Source of the DNA: Baylisascaris procyonis
Taxonomy: Eukaryota; Nematoda; Chromadorea; Rhabditida; Ascarididae
Assembly: GCA_037389465.1 (NCBI GenBank)
Contig: JAZARR010000197.1
Location: 9,263,501 to 9,327,500, forward strand
Length of the DNA: 64,000 nt
Direction of reading: 5' to 3'
Position 1 is the first letter of the stretch. Each line of letters starts with the position of its first letter. Of this stretch, positions 12,719-25,200 are shown piece by piece. A program made the translations under genes and the position numbers. The notes under the pieces are model-generated. The model had not been told where the DNA came from and ran no database searches. It saw only the letters and a program-made list of their open reading frames with translations.

Positions 12719-12905
12719 AGGTCAGTCGCGTGAAGGTTAGGGCTGAGGCTCGTTTCCTGCCCGTCGGATGCTACGAGCCGATTCACCGTCGTTCGTCCTA
12801 TGACTGTCGGGACTTGTTCCGCCACCCTTGCTCCGATGAGGAGGGGTGGCTCGGCTGAGCGGAGCCGACAACTCTGGTCGGATCTTCACAACCGACCGCG
12901 CAATG
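12719..12905. other. GC-rich island of unknown origin
   Basis: About 190 bp of high GC content sits abruptly in AT-rich DNA. It is preceded by an acceptor-like TTCTTGCAG and is open on the plus strand to a TGA at 12856-12858, reading through RVKVRAEARF and CYEPIHRRSSYDC. I recognise no domain. It may be an isolated exon, a decayed mobile element or a structured RNA. The composition contrast is the only firm observation. Confidence 0.4.
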
Positions 12906-14199
12906 ACAAGGCGAAACGATGAAGTTATTGGGCATGCAATAAATTATAGGAAATAAAGCAAGTTTAAGGATAGTCTAATTTCATTGTGATGATGCTTATG
13001 TTCAAATAAATTGAAATAAATTTTATCACAGAATTTTTTTTATTGATTCCATTAGTATGACGCTTTTATTTTGAAAATTTTATTACTTTATTGAGGAAAT
13101 TAGAGTTAAAATGTTTTTTTAATTATTCATTTATTCTTGCTTAACTGTGTTGCATTACGCATGCATTTACTAATTTTATAAAGCTTTAAATAAGTTTTTT
13201 ATCAACAAATAGATAAATTTTATGATGGTGAGAATGTGTTATTTGAAGTTTGCAATAGGCAATATGTATGATATTTGTGTTTAATAGTAGATGCATGAAG
13301 GAGCACAGGTGGATAACGGTGAACAACGATGGTGCATTTTGTATGCATTCAACACTTATTCGCCATCAGCAAACAATGAATGGCACTCATTTCATCACGA
13401 ATGGCATATGTCGTTTTGCAATCGACTAATCTCATAAAAAAATGCTCATAATTTCCATCATTTCAAAAAGAAGCATATTTCCAAACCACTTTTATGCTTT
13501 CAATTTTAAGCGATTCTTCAACAATTCTCTCAAACATTTTTATGGTGTAGAAAATTTTTGTAATATGGAAAATTCCTCCATAAAATTGCTATCAATATGG
13601 TGTAAAAACGGTATAAGCCTAATTTCTTTCCCACATTTTCAACTCATTATTATAATTTCAGTGGAAAATTTTTTCAAAGCAAATCTTTTGGAAATTAGTA
13701 GTTAGCAGTATAGTATAGATCTAGAGTTATTTCTTATTTTCTATACAGATTTCTAGTATCCATTTCCAAAGAAAACCTATTTAATATTATTTCGAAGTTG
13801 AATAACAAATTTTCTCACCTCGTTTAATTATTCCAACTCTCCTATTGAAGAATCTATCGATGCTTAGCTCAATCTATGATGTATTTTTATTCCCTTTGCA
13901 ACGAATCAGCTAAAGAGAGAGGTAGAGATCACTAAAGAGAAAATTTTCTCGTCAGGATTATTAGTGAGATTGTATATAATTTTATTGTATAAGTAGTTTA
14001 TTCCAGCAATTAGCCATCATAAGAGTAAAGCAAAATAGATATTACCAAAACGTTTTGTCAAAGAATAAAACTTCCTTCTATATCACTCAAGCCAAATGCA
14101 ATATGTCGCATTTGCGTATACACATATATCCGTACATTGCAAAGGAAGATCAATTCGAAATTTGTGAAAAAAAGTAGTGATAGTGATATTTTGCCAGCA

Positions 14200-14575
14200 T
14201 TTTTTGATCCTCACATTGTGTCCATGTGCATTACATGCTTGCATGCATCTATGTTTGCTGGTGTTCAAATATCAGCGTATGTGTGATAGCCAGCATGCAT
14301 ACTGTATGTGCTTGTATGTATCTATAGATCAGCGTGTATCTGCACATATTTGCAAGTATCAATGTATCATGTATGTTTGGAGTGTCCGCGCATGTGTGTC
14401 TGTGTATGCGTCCGTTCGCGTCTGTGTGTGCCTAAGTGCCTATGCATCTGTATGTGCTTACGTGTCCTTATGTGCATGCGTGTGCCTAAGTCCACGTGTG
14501 TTTGCATATACATGTGCACGCCTATTTGTATTGTCTGTTTATGTGTCTGTGCATATTTCTATGTTCGATGACTAC
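14200..14575. repeat. TG-rich cryptic simple repeat
   Basis: The plus strand is dominated by TGTGTCTGTG, TGTATG and TGCATG motifs without a fixed period. Two overlapping plus-strand frames stay open across it and encode Cys/Val/Tyr-rich sequence, as expected for TG-rich DNA. A similar tract lies at 45429-45600. Confidence 0.8.
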
Positions 14576-15224
14576 TCAAGTTTTGTTCCTATATTTGCGA
14601 GTATGTCTTAGACTGCTTGAACTCGTTGGAACCATGAGGAAATAGGAAATAGATGCATTACAACGATTTACTTCGCACTCAAGTGTCTCTGTTTATGCGA
14701 TGGTACCTTATATCCATAATCCAATACGTGATCTTTTCAAGAAAATATTTGCCTCTCATTGCTATTGGAGGCAACTTTTAGCTTGCTGATAATCTTCATG
14801 GTTAAAAGATATGTATCATGACATGTTCTAGGAATAATCAAATGTATGGAAAAGCTTTTAAGGAATATATAATCTAAGAAAGGTTTACTGTATTTGGCTA
14901 TATGTTTAATGAAATAGGAGGTTCACACATACAATTTCTCGATGCATATTTTGATAGAATGTCAAATGATTTTTGTTTTGTTTTTTCATTATTCACTGCA
15001 AAATGGTAGCTGCAATAATCTTGAAATAGTGACAGTAACCACGAAGCAATGACTCATCACTATGAGCGATCAGAAATTGTATGTTTAAAAAAAAAGCGCT
15101 TTGAATGGTATGTTCCATTTTCTATCAAGGAGTCGGATATGCGCTCCGTCTAGTGCATAATACCAACAAGTTGCGAAATGCTTCAAATGAAATCTATATG
15201 CTGAACGAACGTTGAGGTGGACAA

Positions 15225-18200
15225 ATGCAACGGAACGGGAGATTTTCAGTGTTTGTAACAAATAAAGCGGAAGTCGAAAAGAAGTGGATAATTTTGAAAA
15301 AGGTGGTACCTGATTTCTTTTTTTTTGTTTTAAGTATTTCTGAATTTTAAGTAGAATTTTTTACTAGTGTTTAAAGCATACAAAAATTTTCGGTTTTTTT
15401 TTCATAATTTTTGTCATATATTAAGTGTTAAATTGATTATTAATCTCGAGTTGAAATTTTTCTTTAATTCTTTTTCATTAAATAAAACATAAGTTTGAAA
15501 CGAGCAAATCCGTTTATTAAAACCAATTAGGATGGTAGGACTGGGCGGAATACGCAACTGGAAGGAGGAAGGGGTGTTTTAAGGACAGAATATTTAAGAG
15601 TACCACCTTCATCGACCGCACTTAACCAATAATATCTGAGTGGTTGAAAATGCATCCATTTGCAGAAAGTTCGCACAGTCGGTGTTCACGTTGGATTAGT
15701 GATTTTATGTATAACTTATATAATTGGTGGTGCATGGTTATTTTATTCATTAGAACGACCAGTGGAGCTCATTATTAGAGAGAAAACAACTAACGATTTA
15801 GCGTATGAAAAACGTTATTTACTCAATAATGCAATAAAACTTGCTTCTTATTATGAAGGCTCGTTTTTTGCATTTTTATTTATTTTTTACACATTTTTAA
15901 ATTTTATGAAAGGCAATAGAAAAATTAAAAGATGAAAAAAAACTCAATTATGCCGTTTTGTGATCGCAAAGTTTCATTAATGAACCGAACGTTCACCGCC
16001 ATCCCTCTTTCACTATCGAATAGATTTTGAAATAAAAGCGCACAAAAAAATGAAAAAAGTAGATAGGAAAACTTTGAAGATTTTAGCGCCAACTAAAAAT
16101 ATCTACGCAAAATTGTGATCTGTCTAAGTAACGAATGAATGAACCGATCACATATTTGTTGAAGAAAATAAACCTTCCAAATCCCCCTCCATCTGTCGCC
16201 CTCTCACGCTCCGCTCCTCATCAGTATTATTGCCTCCTCACTATTCATTTATTTATAAAGCTTTTCTTTATGATACTAAACGAGAGAAGAAACTTATGCA
16301 TATATCTTGTTCAGTAGTCATCTGTAAAGTGTGATTTTTACTCGTCCCTTAGAAATTATAATCGTGTTATAACAATTTTTCAAGTAAATTTCTTTTTTTT
16401 TTGCAAAATTTAGATGTTATTTGAATTCAGTCTTGTTGAACTATGAAATCATTCGCATTATTTTAGATTTTGGCGCATTTAATAATTCTTTTTTGGCATT
16501 GTTGGATGATTATGAGTCATTTCTTTTTGAAGTATTTAGCAATCCAATTTCTGCCGCAATTTTTGAAAACGAAATCGACGATCTTTGGACATCATCATCG
16601 GCTATACTTTTTACTGCTACAACTCTAGTACCAGTCGGTAAATAATATCTTTGCAATTTTTCACACTGAATTTTTTTTTAGAAAAAAAAAACTGCAAAAT
16701 AAGCCTAAGTAAAAGCCTAAGTATATGACCAAAAAATATTATTATAAAAATCTCTCAGAAATTGATATGTTCATTTTCAATAATTTTCAATAATCTTTTC
16801 GCATTAGTGGCGATCATGATCAGCCGGAAATTTTTTTCCACCAGGAAAAATTCCGTACGTCGATAGCCTTCTTTTATTTCAAGTCTTTTTTAAAGTAAAG
16901 GAAGTAGAATTCGATTTAAAAAAAAGTATAAACTTCCAATTTTTTTATTCCTAAAAAATCAACAAATTCAAAATAAAAGTTATGAAGATATGACCTAGTT
17001 TAATGCTAATAAATTCTTTAATTTAAAAAAATAGAGATTCCGGTTTTTTATCTAATTCGTTTATTTAAAAAAAAGCTTTAAGGCTATGGGATTGTCGCCC
17101 CAGTCACGTCTTCTGGTCGATGTTGTCTCATTGTTTATGCAATATTTGGTATTCCACTTGCACTCGCCACAATGGCTAATCTTGGAAAATTTGTTTGCGC
17201 ATATTTGCTTAAGTTTTTAAAGAAAGAGGTAAACTTTGGTGAACTCCTATTTTTTTTTTCAAGAGAACATTCATCGACTCGTTGAATTCTATGAATAGCC
17301 GAATTTTCGAGATAATAATGGAAAAATATATTTATCTCGAATTTTTTTCTAAAAAAAAATGTTTTTTTTTTGAATATTGGAAAAATGCGATCGAAAAAAA
17401 AAATGTTTTCATCTGATAAAATTGTTTAAATCAGAAATTTTTGCTATAAATTTGAATGATAATTGCGAAAATACCCATAAGCGACAAAATCGGATGAAGA
17501 AATAAGCATTAAAAAATTTTTAACGATCTCACTACAATAGATTCTACACGAAATAAAGCTTCTTTTAATATTAATGAGCTTATATGGTTATAATTTTGAG
17601 GAAAATATATAATAACAATTTTTTTCTACTATGTAGGCACCAGATGGCTAAACAAATGATAAACAAATAAATTAATTAATTATTAAACAAATAGGTAAAT
17701 AAATAAATAAACAAATGGATAAAAAGTGGAGTCAAATAAATAAATGAATAAACAGATAAATAAATAAATAAATAAAGTGAAATATTCGCGAAAAATTGCA
17801 CGAGATCATCTCTAAGTTTTGGTAGCCGTTATATCTAAGATCGATTTAACATAAAAGTGCATATTTTATTTTCCTTTTCATCTCTTCTATTGGTTTTCGT
17901 TATTCATCAGCGTTGTTAAAACTGCATAATGAATATCTACATAAAATTCACATTTAGACAATGAATTTTTTGAATTAATTATCAGGAGTAATAAATAAAT
18001 ATGTATATTTGATGATAAAATATTGAAAAATTTAAAAGGTTTTAAATGATTATAAATATAAAGAAAATTTCGATTAAAAAAATGAATAAATATTAAATTA
18101 ATGGCTTAGTTATCGAAATGGCTTGATTCTAAAAAATGAAATTAAATAATATATAAATAAGCTGCGAACGAAAAGCGCCAATACTGAAAAAGAAAAGGAA

Positions 18201-20383
18201 CTACTTTAATTATTAATTATTATTCAGTTATTCGATTTAAAAAATATGCACGCATAAAGATAAATGAATTTTTTTCTGATTTCCGTTTAGAGGTTTTTTT
18301 GCATCCATAATAAAGCACTGAAATAATCGTTCATACAAAAATGAGAGTGGGTGAAATAAATATATAATTTAATTCCTTTAGTAAATATCTAATTTAGTGA
18401 ATATTTTTTTAATAAATTAGTATTTTTTTATTCCTTTTTATTCAATAAGTAAAAATTCAATAAATATTTCAATATAATGCATAAAAAAATAGGTAAGATT
18501 TTGTAGCGAATAGTAAAAATTTTTGCAGTCAATAGTAATGGCATCTATAACGTTTATTATTCTATTATTGCTCTATCCGTTACTTGGTAGTCTAATAATA
18601 TGTATCGTTTCATCAATAAGTTGGTTGGACAGCCTTTATTTTTGTGTTATGACAATTTTTATGATCGGATATGGCGATATGGGGTTCGTTAATTATATAT
18701 ATATTTCATTATGACTCTTCAATGGTGAAATTAATTATCAACATTTTGCACTATTTATATATAAATACGGTATTGATATAATCAGATGAAAAATAAAACA
18801 AATTATTCGAAGAAAGTACCATCAAAGAAGATAGAAAACACCTAATGACCCAAAAGGCTCTAAGGAAAAACCCAAAAATTCTCGAGGCAAAAGTGCTTAG
18901 GCAATTTTGCATAGAGAATTTCCTAGAAATTAATTAATTGAAGGTGTGCCGGATTTATTGATATCTCGATTTTTACAATTGCGACGATGGGAACTTTCAA
19001 AGTAATAAGCCTAAAGAATAGTTATATAAAATAGGGAAGTTGAATGCACTATGATGGAATCTCTTTCGGCTCTTCTTACATCTTATATGAAATCTCATCG
19101 TTGTTATATGCGGTAATGCTAATATGAGGACTTTCGATGCTAAATCGTAGTAAAAACATTGATATGTGGGCAATATTAATATTAGCTATATATTGCTTGG
19201 CTTTTATTAAAATTTGAACGCTTTGAATGAAATTGAAAATTGAAATATGAAAATTTCAGGATTGAATAAAAGCATCGAAATAAAATTCAATACATTTTCG
19301 AGTGATGAAAATATGCATAATTTTTTTGCAAAGAAATGGGATTTTATGGGGGAAAACAAGAAAGTGATTTTAATAATTTAAGGTAATATGATGCAAGTTT
19401 TTTTGCACTTTCATTGTTTTATAAATGGTATGCAAAATTAAAATTATTAGTAAATGTTAGATTTAACAATAGAATATGTTATGATAACATATGTCTATAT
19501 TATGGTTGACGCCTGTTGCGATTCTTATTTCTTATGTAGACCACCAATTCCAACAGTTTTTCTTGTGATATTCATCGTTATTGGTGTAATGTTGGTAACG
19601 ATTAGTGTGGATGTTGTTGGTGCAAATATTATTCATCATATTCACTTCATGGGTCGTCAAATGGGTAAAGCACGAATCGTTGCCGAAAAGATGGTACAGG
19701 TAAGTCTTATATAAATTATTTATTTCTATGCTCATTTTCTTCCCGTTGATAATGAAATTTGTATTATTTTTGTTCCATAGGCATAAAAGAGTGTTAACGT
19801 GATATCTAAAAATCTTTATTATTATTATCATAAGTTTTTTTTTATAAAATGCTATTATTATTGTAAATATAATTTTATAACAAAAAGTTTGAAAGGTTAC
19901 AACTGTAAATTATAGTTGAAAAAAGTAAGATTATATTACAAGTGTAAATTTCGGGAATAATTTGACAATATACGAATTTAAAAAAAATGAATTTACTTGA
20001 AATATCTATCACGTTACTGTGAATCATTATAAGTTTACAGTAAAAGTAATAACCAGTAATTGCAGATGGCGCAAAAAATTTCAATCAATAAAGGACTTGG
20101 TTTGGGTATGGCACAGTTGGGTGCTTTTGCAAGACTTGGAGCTCTAATGCGTCTCGATCAAACCAACAACACAGTCACCGATCAAAACAGCAATCAACCA
20201 ATTATTCATGAATTAAAACTTACTGTTGAAAGTGTTGAAACGAGTAATTGCCGCTCTAAATCAATGATGTTAGCATTTAAACCAGAAATTGATGACTTAG
20301 ATTTTGTGGATAAAAATACGGACGTTATTACTCCTATTAGAACAGTTCTATCAACTAATCGACTTTCTTGGCCATTTGATTGA
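15225..20383 (+). CDS. TWK-type two-pore-domain potassium channel
   Basis: Seven exons: 15225-15302, 15666-15862, 16414-16637, 17083-17228, 18529-18683, 19540-19699 and 20066-20383. All phases agree and give 425 residues. Four membrane segments lie near residues 32-56 (M1), 180-205 (M2), 220-242 (M3) and 270-298 (M4). Pore loop 1 ends TTLVPVGYG (GYG at 167-169) and pore loop 2 contains [10 protein letters not shown] (GYG at 262-264). This is the K2P plan, a dimeric background K+ channel of the plasma membrane; nematodes carry many. The start ATG follows an in-frame TGA. Oddities: the residue two before each GYG is Pro and Met instead of the usual Thr, and the M2-M3 linker is very short, so an exon between 17229 and 18528 may be missing. 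The cytoplasmic tail is about 105 residues. Confidence 0.88.
17640..17780. repeat. AAATAAAT-type low-complexity tract
   Basis: Imperfect AAAT/AAAC units fill about 140 bp of intron 4 of the K2P gene. I saw no exon in this intron. Confidence 0.8.
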
Positions 20384-20409
20384 TTTATTGATTTGTCGAC
20401 TGACTGATC

Positions 20410-20415
20410 AATAAA
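20410..20415 (+). terminator. Polyadenylation signal of the K2P gene
   Basis: A canonical AATAAA lies 27 nt past the stop codon of the channel gene, a spacing typical of nematode 3' UTRs. Confidence 0.6.
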
Positions 20416-20629
20416 TATTCATTTGTGAGGAACAGAGAAATGCACAAAAAATTAACGTGGAACGCTGACAATTAAGAGAGAATAACAATACTAGTAGGTC
20501 AATGGAAAGAGCCGAAAAAGCTGAAGACAAGTGAAACAAGATTTATAACATCTGAATATTTAGTACATCAGCGTCGAACCAAATAGCGTGAGAAAAAACA
20601 AGTAACGAAATGTCCTAAACGACATTGCA

Positions 20630-21330
20630 CATTAAGCGTTTTTTGGAAGTGGCCCAGTGACCATAGAAATTAATGCTTCATGAGGAATCAAACCGCGAGC
20701 CTCAATAGCGAAAAAATTTCTGAGATACCATTAATGTAATGGTCAGCTTCCCTTGGCTCGTCTAATCGTCCAGGTCTCCTTGAGGATCTGCACCCTCTAT
20801 CGAGCTGCGGTCAAGTAAATTGCAAGACAACACACTTATAAGGGGCGAACAGTTATCACACATTTACAATAAGGTGATAAACACGAAGGGACACTAGGAT
20901 AGCTTGGATCGCCGGTACGATCCAGCAGTCAACTCCCGATGCCGCCGACTACTATGCGCACTCCCACGGCCACTCGTAGGCCCATTCGGCCTTAAGACTA
21001 GTTTAGAAGCTGGAATGAACACATGAACACATCAATCTCTTTCGTATCCCTCCGATTCTGCCTCAGGCTAGCCTCACGACCCATGCTGGGTAGTCGTTTG
21101 ATCTGCTTGTACGCTCTTGACCTTCTTTGACTTACGTTGTACGGTACATTATTCCCGCTTGGTCTGTAAGCGAAAGCTCTACCTTACATAAGACAATGGA
21201 GTTGGGTAGCGCATGACTTTGGATCTTGGGCTCACGATAGATTTAAGATTCCAGCCTGTATATTTCTCGCATATAATTGGGCAAATAGACAACTAGACAA
21301 ATTCTTGTCCAGCCGTAAAGAAAAACAGGA
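20630..21330. mobile_element. GC-rich segment with tRNA-like promoter boxes, possible SINE
   Basis: Composition is clearly richer in GC than the flanks. On the minus strand 20694-20684 reads GGTTTGATTCC, one mismatch from the Pol III B-box GGTTCGANTCC. An A-box-like TTACATTAATGG lies at 20739-20728, exactly 33 nt upstream, the tRNA spacing. On the plus strand 21200-21232 reads AGTTGGGTAGCGC, then ATGACTTTGGATC, like the D and anticodon arms of a tRNA. No intact tRNA folds by eye. A tRNA-derived retroposon or mosaic of old elements is the best guess; no ORF supports an autonomous element. Confidence 0.3.
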
Positions 21331-22276
21331 AGAAGGTGAACGCATGAAGATGAAGCTGAGCCAGGTGATTTGTAAAAAAGTGGGCTTTATCAGCATTTGT
21401 ACCTCAGGTAGCTGGCATGTATAATTTTGCTTTCAAATATATTAATATATTTGAATCAAGGGAAGATGGGCTTGAGGGTTGTTTGTGATGGAAAGGTGGG
21501 ATACGGAGAAATTTCACTGAGAAAATTTTTTTGATAGAATTAGATCGTTTACATTAGAAATATGAATATTACAAACTTTAAATGAATCTCAATAAGTTTG
21601 TAAGAAATATGCCGAAATATTTCGTGTGATTTCACTCAATTATGAAATAATCTTCGAGACGTTAACAGAATTTCGTTAAATTGTAAAGTGATAGGCTATA
21701 AAGTAATATCATCAAGTTGTAAAGTAATTAAGTTACAAAGAAAGAGTAAATTCATTGAGCTGTAAAGACATTCAATTTTCAATTCAAAAATATAAATGTA
21801 TGGGGCAATGTTTTTGTTGTCTTCAAGGCAGAACAAAAACGCTCGATAGAACGAATGGTTAGCATACGAAGGGGTCGGCCGACAATAACGATTACCCTCA
21901 AGGAAAAAAGAATAGTCGACCTTTTGAGTGAAACATATCACTGCAATCATTGTTTATCGAACTCTACGTGACGTCTTCCCTCTTGTTATTGTTGAGTTGT
22001 TGTGTTTCTTCTTCTTCGATTCTAATTTCTAGATTGTTTCGCTCCGCTATGGAGCACTTTCAATTCAAAATCGAATTTTAATATTTAAGATTTAATATCG
22101 AAAATAACTATATTTCGATATTTTCCAAATTTTGAAAGATATTTTCATAGTTTTCTCTATAGTAATTTCTCTATAGTTTCTCATAGTAATTGCGATAAAG
22201 CAAATTATTGATAAAAGTCAAAACTATTAATTTACAAGATTTATTATTGAGTTTTTCATTTAAGAGGTCCTATTGA
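21331..22276. other. Intergenic, upstream of the AT-hook gene
   Basis: No exon seen. The acceptor-like TTTCATTTAAG ending at 22264, 12 nt before the next ATG, may be a trans-splice site for the following gene. Confidence 0.35.
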
Positions 22277-25200
22277 ATGTCCGAATTTGTCAACATGAAC
22301 ACATCGAGTGAAACATCTAGCATGTTTTGTGGAGTACCATCACCAAATCGATCGTTAAACGATCTTAGCGAATCGGATTCAACAGGTCTATTTCATAATA
22401 TTTGAATTTATGCAGGAAATTGATTTTGAGTGGTGTCTCAACGAGTAAAGTTGGTATCATAGAATGGTTTGTGATTGGGCTCAAGTTTCGAGGAGGAAGA
22501 AGGGAGATGTGACAGATGTCGCAAATTCTAAAGCATTCCATTCAGTTTTTAGGCATATTAGGTCATATTATAAAGAATAACCTCAAAGCTCTCATACAAC
22601 TCTACCATACTGTTTGGATGTATTGAGTAATGCGCAATAATAAAAGCTGAATCGCGTACAGCTAAATATTTTTTTTAATATTTGCGGAAGTTTTTTTGAA
22701 GTTCTATTATTTTTGAGTTTCGCAATGATTCGCTATCAGATAGACGCTTGAGGAAAATAAATCAAAGCAATTTCTCCGCCTTATCTCGGCATTTCTAGTG
22801 GGTGGAAAAATGTTTGGAAGAGTATAGGGAAGAGGAGAGCAGAAGAAAGGTAATATAAACAAATTTTTGAAAGAATAAATAGAGAGGGTATTTTTAAAAA
22901 ATTTTTGAACTCAAGTTGATCGTGTCGAAATTTATGAATCAGATTTTTCACCTCACACCTTAAGTTGGTTACGAATATTTTTTATCGTTTCGAAACTAAT
23001 TTCTTCTCATTAGCAAAAATAAATCGGTGTTACTAATATCTGAATAAGTTCTCAATGATAATGTGAATTATCAAGTAACATTCTGAGAATTTTCGAATAC
23101 TTTTTAATAAAAAATTTTGTAAAAAAAAGTTGTAATATTTTTTTAAACTTTAAAATGCTCTGTAAACATATTGTATAGTTTTTTCTCAGGTGTTCCTCGA
23201 AATTATTCAGACAATGCGACAAGTCACGGTCGTTTTTCTTCCACAAACAGGTGATGTTGTTGATCCACATAATTTTTTATTTTATGTCTGACAGGTATGA
23301 TTAGATACACAAACAATCACAATGTTTTATACCATTAACTAACAAAAATATTTTCTTATAGCAATTGCAAAGAATTTTTTAAAAAATTTTATGTGATTTA
23401 AAAGTAAGCATTTGTATGCATTTCTCCTATATTTATGAAATTCTCTATTCTTTTCTATGTATATGTGTGAAATAATAATTTATAATAATATTTTATATAT
23501 AATGTTCGATTTTAGTGGACTAATGAATTTTTTGATTGAAGTGTAGCCGTCTGAGGAATATAAACTGAAAGTTTTTTTATTATCTATTTTTCGTTACACA
23601 TCTTATTAGCAATGAATGGAATATTTACTCACCTCCATTTTTTCATTGAAAACTTTCTGAGAGATGGAATCATTAAGCATCTCCTTAAGCAACAAATTTT
23701 GTCGTCAGAAAATTTATGGAACATAATTTTTGAAGGCTTTATTGCAGTTCATAAAATAGTCAAGTATGCTAAAATTACATCAAGAGAGGTGAGTTCATTG
23801 ATCAAAACTTTACAAAGACAGAATTCCAAACTGCTGCAGGCAAAATTCAGCTGCAATTGAAACGAACAGTTGTATCGAATCTATGAATTCATAGCACAAT
23901 GGGATTAGAACACGAAAATCACTAAAATTTGACGATTAGAATTGCGGTATAGATATGCTGCGTATCTTTACCTAAAAGAAAGCACTGAAGTAATTGGGGT
24001 GATTAGTTCAAAAAATTATTGGCTTTGTATCTTGATTTGCTTGTTATCTTCAAATTTTCCATTCCTTATATTTGTCTTTTAAGCAATTCTATATCGGGAA
24101 AAATTAATGAATATTCGTCGATTTACGAAAACATTGGTGTGCTATCGTCGTATAATCGTGGCGACGTTTCTTTGGATGTACCAATCGAAGAAAGCCAATC
24201 CAACAACGATATGAGCGTTGATCTCACTATAACCGAAAAGATGGCACACTTACATTTGGATGCTAGCCATCACGGGGATTCGTTTGTTACCGATGTTGTA
24301 CCAATGCTGGAAACTGTTGATACCATGGATCCTGACTTGGAGCTTGCCACTAATGAGTTGTCGTTTAATATTTCTGCAGAGGTATGTAGATCAGCTGTTT
24401 TTTTTTTTTTGAAAATTGAATGTACTATATGCATGAATTAACTGCTCCGGTTATTATTGAATGTATGGGCGTTAAATATTTCGTAGAAGAAAATGCATTT
24501 AACGGTAGAGCAAAATATAGCAGAGTATCACTGATAATGACTGATAAAAATTATATTTTTTGGTCTTTCATTTGTAACAATCGTATTCAATGTACTACGA
24601 ATTCCTGTACCAGCTATGAATGCTATTAAATAATTTGAAATTTCTAAGTCAATTTTTAAGACGCTATATTAAAACATTTTAAAATTTGATATAAATAGAA
24701 CAAAAAGAGACTGTCACAATTCTCTTTTAGCGTTACCGCTTTCTGATATTTTTTATTGTTTGTTTAATTTTAAAAAATTCTAATTTAAAAAATTGGCTAA
24801 TATTATATAAAGACTAAAAATTTCTCGCTTAAATCAAGATGTTTATTTTGAATGTGTTTTCAAAATCTGTTTCCTGAGCAGATGAGATTTTAGGTAAATT
24901 AATTGCACTGAGAAATTCTTTTAGATTGATAGGATTTATCGTCGAATATGTGAAGAAGCGACAAAATCATCGACCACAGGTCAGCGTACTCTTTTTTTTT
25001 ATAGAATTGAATTTACATTCTTAGTTATCACTGCTTCTTACTAATTAAAACTTAGTGACAGCTGTATAATAATGTTATCTTGTTGACAGCCACTAGAACG
25101 GAAACACAAACAAGTATGGAAATAAATAGGGATACAACAGTCATCACATCATCGCATACATCGGAAAAGCGAAGTTTCACGCCATCCGCTTCTACACATT

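Larger units (their letters stand above)
11603..15224. other. Intergenic, no firm gene
   Basis: This stretch between the reverse SXP/RAL-2-like gene and the K2P channel is mostly AT-rich with no supported exon. It contains a GC-rich island at 12719-12905 and a TG-rich cryptic repeat at 14200-14575, both listed separately. Confidence 0.4.

Noticed and set aside
14177..14611. Cys-rich 144-codon ORF
   Set aside because: It follows a TG-rich cryptic repeat, two frames are open at once, and no start context or splice partner was seen.
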